59,652 nt of DNA, taken from assembly GCF_028882275.1 (NCBI RefSeq), contig NZ_JARBUT010000029.1, positions 1 through 59,652 of the forward strand. Direction: 5' to 3'. The notes beneath the pieces are model-generated. The model was not told the DNA's origin and searched no databases. It worked only from the letters and a program-made list of their open reading frames with translations. The translations under genes and the position numbers were made by a program. Positions 26,026 to 34,389 of the stretch are shown here, in pieces. Source of the stretch: Nocardiopsis sp. N85 (GTDB lineage Bacteria; Actinomycetota; Actinomycetes; Streptosporangiales; Streptosporangiaceae). Each line of letters begins with the position of its first letter. Position 1 is the stretch's first letter.

Positions 26026-28382
26026 ACGCGTTTCCTTCCGTCGGTGAGGATGGCCAGGGCGGTGGCCAGGGCCGGGGCGGCGCGGTCGACGTCCACCGCG
26101 ACCCGGGCGCGGACGATCGTGGGCCGGTCGCCGCCCAGGCGGGAGGCGGCTCCGCCGATCTCACGGCGCTCGGATCCGTCGAACGCCCCGAAGGTACGGC
26201 GCAGCAGCGGCAGGACCGCGGTGAACCGCTCCTCGGGCAGGCCCAGCAGCCAGGCGTCGATGAGGCCGAGCAGCCGGTCGTCGTGGACCAGGATGAGCCC
26301 GCTGCCCTGGAGGAAGCCCTCCAGCCAGGCGGCGGCCTCCGCGGGTTCGACGCCCTGGGACATCGCCAGGCCCAGGCGGCGGCGCAGTTCCTCCGCGGTG
26401 AGGTGGCCGGCGTCGGAGAGCATCCGGTTGAGGCGGCCGGCGATCCGACCGGGCAGGGTCTCCCGGTCGGCGAGGGAGCGCAGGGTGGCCTCCCAGTCGG
26501 CGAGCGCCTCGCCGCCCAGCAGGGTGGCGGCGGAGTGCGTGCGGTCGATACGGGTGACGAACTCGGCGGCGGCCTGGTCGTCGAGACCGTGCACGGCCGG
26601 GGGGAGCCCGACGCGGACACGGCTCAGGATCTCCTCGGCGACGGTGCGCAGGTGCGCGGCGTCGGTGCCGCGCACGTCGCCGTAGCGGGCCGACCGGGCC
26701 AGCGGGGGCAGCGCCCCCATGAGGTGGGTGACGTCGTTGTCGGTGGCCGCCCGGTCGGTGAGCAGGGCAAGCACGGTGGGCAGGGCGTCGGCCAGGTCGG
26801 CGAACAGGCAGCGCTCGGTGAGTGCGGTCAGTTCCGGCAGTGCGGCGTCGGCGGCGAGTTCGGTGACCCGGGCGGTGGCCGCCGTCGCGAGGGTGGTGCC
26901 CCACCGGGCCGACTCGATGAGCGCCACGTCCAGTTCGGGTTCCCAGCGCAGCCGCCACGATTCCCGGAACGTGCCCTTGCCCGCGCTCTCGGAGTCGCGG
27001 GGGTGCCCCCAGTCGACTCCGAGCAGCCGGAGCCGGTGCAGGAGGACGCTGCGTTCGCGCTGGCTCTCCTTGCGCAGGTCCAGGTCGAGGTCGCGGTCGA
27101 ACGGTTCGGCCTTGAGCCGCAGCCGTTTCCGCGCCGCGATGACGTCGCGTTGGAGCGGGACCATGGGCGTGGTGGGCGGCACCGAGCCCATGCGTTCGCC
27201 GATGGCCATGGTCCGGTGGACCAGGGCGGCCCGGGTGGGCTCGCCCTCGCACAGGACCGCGGTGAGCGCCTCGGACACCTCGTCGAGGCCGGCGAGCGGA
27301 CGCCCGCGCAGCACGGCGAGGCTCTCGGCGAGCCGCACCCCCTCGATGACGTGGGAGGACGATACCGGCTGCCCCTCCTCACGGAGCAGCCGGGCCGCCT
27401 CGGTGAGCCACCGGTGGACCGGCAGGTCGGGGGCGGTGTAGAGGTGGTGGTACCAGCCGGGTGAGCTGACGCCCGCGCCGTATCCGCTGGCGGAGGCGAG
27501 TCGACCGTGGGTCCAGGGCACCCACGTGGCGTTGACCTTGACCTTGGGCAGCCCTTTGAGGAGGTCGGTGTCGACGCGGACCGGGTGGTCGGCGACGTCG
27601 CGCAGGGCGGGTGCGTGCCAGGCGCCGCAGACGACGGCGACCCTTTCGTGCCCTTCCTTGAGGGTGGCGCGCAGCACCTGGCGCATGTACGCCTCGCGGC
27701 GGGCCCCCCGACCCCGCTCGGGGCCGCTCTCGGCGCGGACGGCGGCCATGGCGTCGGCGATCGCGGGGAACGGCGAGGGCTCGCCGTCGCCGCGCTGCTC
27801 GACGACGTCGTCCCACCAGCGTTCGGCGTCGTCGTAACCGGCGGCCTCGGCGAGCACGCCGAGCGGGTCCAGGCGCATCCGGTCGCGGCCCACGGCCTCG
27901 GGGTCCTCGGTCGGTCCCTCCTCCCCTCCCTCACCGGAATCCTCCGCGTTCTCCGGTTCGTCGGCCTCCTCGGCGATGCGCCCGGCGAGGGTGTGCGCGG
28001 CGGGCAGGTCGCAGAACCGCACCGGAACGTCGTTGGCGACGGCGTAGCGCAGCGCCTCCCACTCGGGTGAGAACACCGCGAAGGGCCAGAACGCCCACCC
28101 GCCGCCGTCCGCCCCGCCCGGCCGTCGGGCCGCGGTGGTCTTCTCCTCCGTGGCACCGCTCACCTTCTCCGCACCGGGCGGATCGGCGAGGTGCACCAGC
28201 AGCGCCACCGGGGGCTCCAGCTCCCCCACCAGCGGGATCAGCGCGTCGGCCTCGGGCGGTCCCTCGATGAGGACCGCGTCGGGTTTGATCTCGGCCAGGG
28301 CCGCCCGGACCGCGCGGGCCGACCCCGGCCCGTGGTGCCGCACGCCCAGGACGTGCAGACCGCTCGTGTCCAGTCGGGCCAT
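26022..28382 (-). CDS. DUF5682 family protein
   Basis: A 786-residue protein. The first 300 residues hold the most distinctive motifs: GVRHHGPGSARAVRAAL at 13-29, AVLIEGPPEADALI at 36-49, VPVRFCDLP, and a later VAVVCGAWHAPAL. The paired His, the EGP and the late H recall the TraB/ChaN/erythromycin-esterase-like fold, so a hydrolase is possible; this is inference. The C-terminal two thirds are mostly helical. The start at ATG 28382 overlaps the AAA stop (ATGA) and its stop overlaps the VWA start (GTGA). It is usually found beside SWIM, DUF5691, MoxR and VWA genes. Confidence 0.9.
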   Translation of the reverse strand: MARLDTSGLHVLGVRHHGPGSARAVRAALAEIKPDAVLIEGPPEADALIPLVGELEPPVALLVHLADPPGAEKVSGATEEKTTAARRPGGADGGGWAFWPFAVFSPEWEALRYAVANDVPVRFCDLPAAHTLAGRIAEEADEPENAEDSGEGGEEGPTEDPEAVGRDRMRLDPLGVLAEAAGYDDAERWWDDVVEQRGDGEPSPFPAIADAMAAVRAESGPERGRGARREAYMRQVLRATLKEGHERVAVVCGAWHAPALRDVADHPVRVDTDLLKGLPKVKVNATWVPWTHGRLASASGYGAGVSSPGWYHHLYTAPDLPVHRWLTEAARLLREEGQPVSSSHVIEGVRLAESLAVLRGRPLAGLDEVSEALTAVLCEGEPTRAALVHRTMAIGERMGSVPPTTPMVPLQRDVIAARKRLRLKAEPFDRDLDLDLRKESQRERSVLLHRLRLLGVDWGHPRDSESAGKGTFRESWRLRWEPELDVALIESARWGTTLATAATARVTELAADAALPELTALTERCLFADLADALPTVLALLTDRAATDNDVTHLMGALPPLARSARYGDVRGTDAAHLRTVAEEILSRVRVGLPPAVHGLDDQAAAEFVTRIDRTHSAATLLGGEALADWEATLRSLADRETLPGRIAGRLNRMLSDAGHLTAEELRRRLGLAMSQGVEPAEAAAWLEGFLQGSGLILVHDDRLLGLIDAWLLGLPEERFTAVLPLLRRTFGAFDGSERREIGGAASRLGGDRPTIVRARVAVDVDRAAPALATALAILTDGRKRV

Positions 28383-29497
28383 CAGGCGCCCACCTCGCGG
28401 CAGGCGCGGTAGAACTCGCCCCAACCCTCGCGGCCGCGGACCACCGTCTCCAGGTACTCGCGCCAGACCACGCCGTCGGAGACCCGGTCCTGGACGACGG
28501 CGCCCTGGATGCCGGCGGCGACGTCGGCCGGGCGCAGCACGCCGTCGCCGAAGTGCGCGGCCAGCGCGATCCCGTTGGTGAGCACCGAGATCGCCTCGGC
28601 GGTGCTCAGGGTTCCGCTGGGCGACTTGACCTTGGTGCCGTTGTCCTCGGTCATCCCGGAGCGCAGCTCCCGGAAGACCGTGACGACCCGACGGATCTCG
28701 GTGAGGCCGGCGGGCACCTCCGGCAGTTCCAACGACCGGCCCAGCTGCTCCACTCGCTGGGTGACGATGCGGACCTCGTCCTCGGCGCTGTCGGGCACCG
28801 GCAGCACCACGGTGTTGAACCGGCGGCGCAGCGCGCTGGACAGGTCGTTGACGCCCCGGTCCCGGTCGTTGGCGGTGGCGATGATGTTGAAGCCGCGCCG
28901 TGCCTGCACCTCGATGCCCAGCTCGGACACCGGAAGGGCCTTCTCCGACAGCACGGTGATGAGGCCGTCCTGCACGTCGGAGGGCATGCGGGTGAGCTCC
29001 TCGATACGGCCGATGGCGCCGCGCGACATCGCCGTCATCACGGGGCTCGGCACCATCGCCGCCTCCGAGGGGCCCTCGGCGAGCAGCCGGGCGTAGTTCC
29101 AGCCGTACCGGACGGCCTCCTCGGAGGTGCCCGCGGTGCCCTGGACCAGCAGGGTGGAGTCACCGGAGATCGCGGCGGCCAGGTGTTCCGACAGCCAGGT
29201 CTTGGCGGTGCCGGGGACGCCGATGAGCAGCAGCGCGCGGTCGGTGGCCAGGGTGGCGACGGCGACCTCGACCACGCGGCGGGCGCCGATGTACTTGGGG
29301 CTGATCTCGGTGCCGTCCTCCAGGGTGTCGCCCAACAGGTACCGCGTCACCGCCCAGGGGGAGAGCTTCCAGCCCGGGGGGCGCTGCCGGTCGTCGGCCT
29401 TGGCCAGCGCCTCCAGTTCGGCGGCGTAGGTCTGCTCCGCGTGCGGGCGCAGGGCCGCGGCCGTGTCGGTGGCGATGGTGGGGGCGGGGGTGGTCAA
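28382..29497 (-). CDS. MoxR-type AAA+ ATPase
   Basis: A 371-residue AAA ATPase. Walker A is GVPGTAKT at 93-100, Walker B is in AIGRIEELTR at 161-170, sensor 1 is IIATANDRDRG around Asn210, and arginines suited to the finger role follow in SSALRRRF. This matches MoxR ATPases, which work as rings with VWA partners. TTG 29497 directly abuts the TAG stop of the DUF5691 gene, and the stop overlaps the DUF5682 ATG. It is the motor of this operon: it would use ATP to remodel a client selected by the VWA or SWIM protein. Confidence 0.94.
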   Translation of the reverse strand: MTTPAPTIATDTAAALRPHAEQTYAAELEALAKADDRQRPPGWKLSPWAVTRYLLGDTLEDGTEISPKYIGARRVVEVAVATLATDRALLLIGVPGTAKTWLSEHLAAAISGDSTLLVQGTAGTSEEAVRYGWNYARLLAEGPSEAAMVPSPVMTAMSRGAIGRIEELTRMPSDVQDGLITVLSEKALPVSELGIEVQARRGFNIIATANDRDRGVNDLSSALRRRFNTVVLPVPDSAEDEVRIVTQRVEQLGRSLELPEVPAGLTEIRRVVTVFRELRSGMTEDNGTKVKSPSGTLSTAEAISVLTNGIALAAHFGDGVLRPADVAAGIQGAVVQDRVSDGVVWREYLETVVRGREGWGEFYRACREVGA

Positions 29498-31054
29498 CTA
29501 GAGCTCCCTGTGCATGTCGAGGCGGAAACGAAGGGTGTCCCGAAGGTTCCGGTAGGCGGAATCGCCGGTGTCGCCGACGGCGGACGCGGCGGGCGTCTCC
29601 TCGGGCAGGTCGTGGACGAGTTCGGGGGGCATGCGCTCGGCGGCGAGCAGGCAGACGGACCGGTAGCCGCCGTGGTCCCGCTCCCAGCCCTTGCCCTGAA
29701 GGCGCCGGACGATCCGGTGCGAGAGGTCGGTGGCCCACGGTCCGGGGACCGCGTTGAGCAGCGACCACACGTCGCGGGTGCCGGTCTTGGGTCCGAAGGA
29801 GCGTTCGGCCAGGGCGCAGCGCTCCTCCGCGGACAGGACCCGCAGCAGTGGCTCCAGTTGGAGCGAGCGGCGGTCCCGGGCGGTGCTGACCATGCGTTCG
29901 GCGACCCGGCCTTCGAGGAGTCCGAGGGCGGACCGGGCCCAGACGGGGTCCTCGTGGACGCCGATGGCGTTGAGGAGGGCGTCGTGCGCTTCGGCGTCGT
30001 CGGAGAGCCGGTCCAAGACCCCGGCGGGGTCGGTGTCGAACAGGTCGGTCCACACGTCGAGCGGGGCGCGGGTGATGAGCGTCCACAGGTGCTCGGCGCG
30101 TTCGCGGCGGCTGATCTCCCCGGTGGGCCGGACCAGCGCCAGGTCGCGGAACAACCCGGTCTCCTCGCGTTCGACGGGGGTGAGGACGATCGTGCGCCCG
30201 GGTCCGGTCCGGACGTGGGAGCGAACGTGGTCGCGCAGGCGGTCGGCGTGGGCGCTGTGCGGCAGCCGGGTGAGCAGGGACAGGGCCAGGCCGCGCACGT
30301 TGGCGCCCCGGTCGTCGAGGGCCCGGTCGAGCAGGTCGGCGTCGTCGGGGCCCAGCCCGATCTCCATGGCCTCCAGCAGACGGCGGCGCAGTTCGGCCTT
30401 GCGCAGGTCGTCCCAGATCCCGGCGAGCAGTTCGCGGCCCCGGGCGGGGTCGGCGGCGCGCAGTGCGCAGAGCATGCGGCGACGTTCGCCCTCGGTGCCG
30501 TGCAGCCAGGTCTTCTCGTCGAACACGTCACCGGAGCCGGACTCGGCGAGCAGGTAGGACCAGTCGTGTTCGAAGCGGGCGAGCCAGTGGCCGCGCGGTC
30601 CGCAGGCGGCGGCGATGGCGGGGCGCAGGCCGCTGTCGCGGGCGCCTCGGTCGAGGAGGTCGGGCAGGTGTTCGGCGGGCGCGCACCGGCCGGCCACGGC
30701 CACCAGTTCCAGCCATTCGGTCAGGAGCTCGGGGCGGTCGGCCAGGATGACGCCCAGGCGCGCGGCGGCCTGCGGACCGACCTCGGGCGGGCCGGACGCG
30801 GTGTCGGGTTCGATCGGCACGACCCGGGCGGGGGTGTACCCGGCCAGGCGGCGCACCGTGGCCAGGGCGGCCCGGTCGAGCAGGGCGGTCGCGCCCTCGG
30901 TGTCGGGGGTCTCGGGCAGGTCGGGGGTGACGGGGACCGACCGGCGGGCGGTTCCCACGAGTGCGGTGGAGACCAGGTGGTCCCAGGAGTCGACGGCCGC
31001 CAGCGGGTCCTCGGGGGCCGTGTACCCGCCGTGGGCCGGGGGGTTGGTGGTCAC
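29498..31054 (-). CDS. DUF5691 family protein
   Basis: A 518-residue protein, helical and rich in Leu, Arg and Asp, with repeating helix pairs such as NVRGLALSLLTRLPHSAHA that recall HEAT-type scaffolds. It starts WDHLVSTALVGTARRSVPVT, the typical opening of DUF5691. GTG 31054 overlaps the SWIM stop (GTGA), and AAAGG lies about 11 bases before it. Function is unknown. The conserved company of a SWIM protein, a MoxR ATPase, DUF5682 and VWA suggests a scaffold or substrate adaptor for the ATPase; this is inference. Confidence 0.9.
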   Translation of the reverse strand: MTTNPPAHGGYTAPEDPLAAVDSWDHLVSTALVGTARRSVPVTPDLPETPDTEGATALLDRAALATVRRLAGYTPARVVPIEPDTASGPPEVGPQAAARLGVILADRPELLTEWLELVAVAGRCAPAEHLPDLLDRGARDSGLRPAIAAACGPRGHWLARFEHDWSYLLAESGSGDVFDEKTWLHGTEGERRRMLCALRAADPARGRELLAGIWDDLRKAELRRRLLEAMEIGLGPDDADLLDRALDDRGANVRGLALSLLTRLPHSAHADRLRDHVRSHVRTGPGRTIVLTPVEREETGLFRDLALVRPTGEISRRERAEHLWTLITRAPLDVWTDLFDTDPAGVLDRLSDDAEAHDALLNAIGVHEDPVWARSALGLLEGRVAERMVSTARDRRSLQLEPLLRVLSAEERCALAERSFGPKTGTRDVWSLLNAVPGPWATDLSHRIVRRLQGKGWERDHGGYRSVCLLAAERMPPELVHDLPEETPAASAVGDTGDSAYRNLRDTLRFRLDMHREL

Positions 31055-32376
31055 AGGGGGATCGCCTTTCCGGTCCGGTCCCATACGGCGATGGGGGTCA
31101 GTCCTTCGCCCGGCGCCCATTCGGCGGCGACGGTGGAGGGATTCCCGCCGGTGACCGCGAGGAGACGTCGGGGGGAGTCGGTGGCCAGGGGCAGGGCGTC
31201 ACCGGAGGGGTCGGCCAGGTACCAGCGGTCGTCCCGGGCGGGGACGGCCTCGGCGAGGACCACCGGCCAGGCCTCCCTCCAGGGGTCCTCGGCGAGGACC
31301 CGGGCGAAGGAGTCGAGGGCGACGGAGATCGTGGTGCCCTCGGGGACGGAGGCGGGACGGTCGGTGCCCGCGGTCGGGACGACGCGGTGTCCGTCGGGGT
31401 AGAAGGCCAGGTCCGCGTCGATCGCGGTGCCCACCCGGTAGGGGGTGGTGGGCGCCTGATCGGCGCGGCCGAAGCTCAGGGCCAGGGCCGTGCGCCCGCT
31501 GTCGACGCCGCGCAGCCACACGCGCAGGCCCCGTACGTCGTTCTCGGGCATGTCGACCGAACGCCGTCCGAGCACCAGCCAGGTATCGCGGACGCGCTCG
31601 CCCGTGGCCTGCACCTCTTCGGTCTTGAGGGCGATGCCGACCCGGGAGCGGACCGCGCCCCGGGTCCGCTCTCCGACGGCGTCGCCGGCCCGGTAGCCGT
31701 CGATGAGCAGGTGGATCAGGCTCATGTGCTCCAGCACCCGCTCGGGCCAGCTCTCCTGGCGGGCCACGGTCGGAAGCCGGGAGACCAGACCGGAGGCACC
31801 GCCGGCCTTGGCGTCGATCAGGCGCTTGGCCATCCGGTCCCAGTGGTCGTAGCCGAGTTTGGGGACCTCGGCCAAGCCCGCGTCGATCTGGTCGTACAGC
31901 CACATCCGCAGTTCGCCCAGGCCGGCGCCGACGGACTCCTCTCGGGCCCGGAGGGTGGCGGCGGTCTTGGCCGGGTCGACGGGGACGGCCGGGGCGGTGC
32001 CCTCGGCACGCGCCCGCCGGGCGGCCCGGCCGTCGAGCCAGGCGCCGACCCAGGAGGGCTTCTCCTCCCGAACGCCGACCTCGCCCTGCGACCACAGGGC
32101 GAGCAGGCCCAGCACGTGCTTACAGGGGATCTTGCGGCTGGGGCAGCTGCACTTGTAGGCGGTGCCGCCGACGCCGTCCAAGTGGACGGCGGCCAGGTAG
32201 GGCTTGGATCCGCTGCCCTCGCACTCGCCCCACAGGGCGGAGGTGCCGCCCGTGGGAGCGGCGACCGTTCCCCGCTCCGGCCACGACGCCGCCTTGGCCA
32301 CCTTGAGGGCGGCCTTGCGGGACGAGGCGTCCGGAGCGACGGCCCATACGTCGTCGGTACTCCATCGATCGCTCAC
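31051..32376 (-). CDS. SWIM zinc-finger protein
   Basis: A 441-residue protein with a SWIM zinc finger near the start: Cys76, Cys78, Cys85 and His87 in YKCSCPSRKIPCKHVLGLL. SWIM fingers bind DNA or protein. The rest (about 100-441) is not a known catalytic domain. GTG 32376 was chosen because it gives the WSTDDVWAVAPDASSRKAAL start typical of these proteins. It has no ribosome-binding site but has a TAGTGT box seven bases upstream, which fits a leaderless mRNA. It is the first gene of the five-gene coupled operon. Confidence 0.9.
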   Translation of the reverse strand: MSDRWSTDDVWAVAPDASSRKAALKVAKAASWPERGTVAAPTGGTSALWGECEGSGSKPYLAAVHLDGVGGTAYKCSCPSRKIPCKHVLGLLALWSQGEVGVREEKPSWVGAWLDGRAARRARAEGTAPAVPVDPAKTAATLRAREESVGAGLGELRMWLYDQIDAGLAEVPKLGYDHWDRMAKRLIDAKAGGASGLVSRLPTVARQESWPERVLEHMSLIHLLIDGYRAGDAVGERTRGAVRSRVGIALKTEEVQATGERVRDTWLVLGRRSVDMPENDVRGLRVWLRGVDSGRTALALSFGRADQAPTTPYRVGTAIDADLAFYPDGHRVVPTAGTDRPASVPEGTTISVALDSFARVLAEDPWREAWPVVLAEAVPARDDRWYLADPSGDALPLATDSPRRLLAVTGGNPSTVAAEWAPGEGLTPIAVWDRTGKAIPL

Positions 32377-32383
32377 AAGAGGA

Positions 32384-32389
32384 ACACTA
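32384..32389 (-). promoter_or_regulatory. putative -10 box of the five-gene operon
   Basis: TAGTGT on the minus strand ends seven bases before GTG 32376, as in leaderless promoters. The same hexamer stands at the same distance from the gene starting at 5891. No clear -35 was seen. Confidence 0.4.
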
Positions 32390-32750
32390 CGGGTCGACAC
32401 CGACAAAAGGAGAGCCTCCGGAAGGGTTCGCGACGACCCGCTCGGATTGTCCCCGGGGCATGCCAGGCTGGCCCGTAACACCCGGTCATCGACTTCTTAC
32501 GGCGTATGGAACAAAGGTCTTCTTTTTAATGAGAAGACTCTTTTATCAAAGAAGGACCCGACCGTGTGAACGCATTTTCGCGAGAGCATTGAAAACGATC
32601 GCTCGGGCCTCTTACAATGCCACGATCAGGGCGCCGACCACCGCGCCGGTCCTCATCACCATCGGGACGATCCCGCCCTCCCCGCGCACGCACACCCCCG
32701 TTCTCCGAAGGGAGGGAAGCGGCCCCTGTTCCGCGGGTACCGCGCACCCG
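32390..32750. other. divergent intergenic region, AT-rich core with hairpin
   Basis: No gene. Bases 32500-32620 are far more AT-rich than the window average. GTCTTCT (32517-32523) pairs with AGAAGAC (32532-32538) around TTTTAATG, and a T-rich run follows, as in a classical rho-independent terminator or a regulatory hairpin. The P450 ribosome-binding site is not obvious; GGGAGGGAA at about 32711 is too far from the ATG. Confidence 0.5.
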
Positions 32751-34124
32751 ATGACCACCCGTTCCTCCGACGGCACGCCCTCCTGCGGCCGTGCCGCCCC
32801 CCTTCCGCGCTTCTACGGCCCCACCCCGGACACCGGACGCGACTCCCTCTGGGACGAACTGCGCGAACGTCACGGCTCCATCGCCCCGGTGGAGCTGGAA
32901 CCGGGGGTGCGCGCCTGGCTCCTGCTGGGCTACCACGAGAACCTCACGGTGTTGCAGAATCCGCACCTGTTCTCCCGCGACACCCGGCGTTGGCGCGAGG
33001 TCCTCAACGGCCGCATCGACCTGGCCACGGCCCGCCCGGCCCTGTCCTGGCGGCCCAACGTCCTGTACGCGGACGGCGCCGATCACACCAGGCTGCGCGG
33101 GCCGATCGTGTCCGCCCTCTCCCGGGTGGACATGGCCGCCACCGCCCGGGACGTGCGCCGGATCGCCGACGACCTCATCGACTCCTTCATCGCCGACGGC
33201 GAGGCCGACCTCATCGGCGGGTTCGCCGATCCGCTCCCGGTCCTGGTGCTCAACCGGCTGTACGGCCTGCCCGACGGCTACGGTCACATGCTGGGCGATC
33301 TCACCGGGATCGTGTTCGGGGACGACGCCAGACGGGCGGAGGACGCGATGATCCGGATCCAGCAGTACTTCGCGGGACTGGTCGCCCGCAAACGGCGGAA
33401 GCCGGGCCGTGATCTGGCGTCGTGGATGTTGGAGCACGCCAACGGGTTGACCGATCACGAGGTGGCGCATCAGGCGGCGCTCATGAACAGCGCCGGCCAC
33501 CAACCCACCACACATCTCATCGGCAACACGATGCGCACACTCCTCACCGAGGAGCGCATCCGCGCCGCGCACTCCGACGCCCGGCTCTCCATCCGGGAAC
33601 TGCTCGATCACGTCATGTGGACGGACACGCCGTTCCAGGTCCTCCCGGCCCGCTTCGCCCTTCAGGACGTGCGCATCGGCGACACGGAGGTGCGGGCGGG
33701 CGACGCGCTGCTCATCGGGTTCGACCCGGCGCACCGGGATCCGGCGGTGCGGCGCGGTCGCGAGGAGACCGGTGTGGTGCGCGGGGCCAGGGCCCACCTG
33801 ATGTTCGGCGCGGGACCGCACGCGTGTCCGGCCCACGAGCTGGCCCGGATGATCGCCGCGACCGGGGTGAGCGCCTTGCACGAACGCCTGGTCGGGCTGC
33901 GCCCGGCGGTGGACCCGGCCGGACTGCGGCGGGTGCCGTCCCCGTTCGTGCGCGGGTTGTCGGCCCTGCCCGTGGTGTTCGTCCCGGGTGAGCCGCTCCC
34001 GCCCCGGGAACCGGCCGTCCCGGCGAACACCGACGCCGGGCCGACACCGCCGGACGAGGCGCATGCCCCGGCGGACGACCTGCTCGGTCGGCTGTTCACC
34101 TGGTGGCGCTCCCTGCACAGGTGA
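32751..34124 (+). CDS. cytochrome P450, CYP157-like, no ExxR
   Basis: A 457-residue P450. The heme loop MFGAGPHACPAHELARMIA gives the Cys359 ligand. The I-helix AGHQPTT at 248-254 holds the oxygen-activating Thr. The K-helix, normally ExxR, reads E283-L-L-D286, and the stretch VMWTDTPFQ after it resembles the LWEDTPTQ region of Streptomyces CYP157 enzymes, which also lack ExxR. The proline-rich tail after residue 430 is unusual. No ferredoxin, reductase, CYP154 partner or conservon genes are adjacent. Substrate and activity are unknown; heme binding is likely. Confidence 0.9.
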   Translation: MTTRSSDGTPSCGRAAPLPRFYGPTPDTGRDSLWDELRERHGSIAPVELEPGVRAWLLLGYHENLTVLQNPHLFSRDTRRWREVLNGRIDLATARPALSWRPNVLYADGADHTRLRGPIVSALSRVDMAATARDVRRIADDLIDSFIADGEADLIGGFADPLPVLVLNRLYGLPDGYGHMLGDLTGIVFGDDARRAEDAMIRIQQYFAGLVARKRRKPGRDLASWMLEHANGLTDHEVAHQAALMNSAGHQPTTHLIGNTMRTLLTEERIRAAHSDARLSIRELLDHVMWTDTPFQVLPARFALQDVRIGDTEVRAGDALLIGFDPAHRDPAVRRGREETGVVRGARAHLMFGAGPHACPAHELARMIAATGVSALHERLVGLRPAVDPAGLRRVPSPFVRGLSALPVVFVPGEPLPPREPAVPANTDAGPTPPDEAHAPADDLLGRLFTWWRSLHR

Positions 34125-34389
34125 CCGAATTGGGAAGTTTGTTACGTTCGCCCTTATTGGCCATCATGATCGATCACTTTGGGTCCACGCGATCACCACG
34201 ACCGGTGATCCAACGGATGCGCGTTCATCGGATCGTCACGATAGTGAAAGCAGGAAATCGCCCGAAAACAACCGGCGGCATACCGCTCCGGTCGGGACGG
34301 CGTCCCTTTCTCCCCCGCGCCGTGAAGGCGCACTCCCCCCGATCCGCATTCTCCTCGGAGAGCGCGGATTCCCGCAGAAAAGGTGTGAA

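Noticed and set aside
28553..31402. A 949-codon open frame on the plus strand
   Set aside because: It lies antisense to the AAA and DUF5691 genes and is made of Gly/Asp/Val-rich low-complexity sequence. It is a codon-bias shadow.
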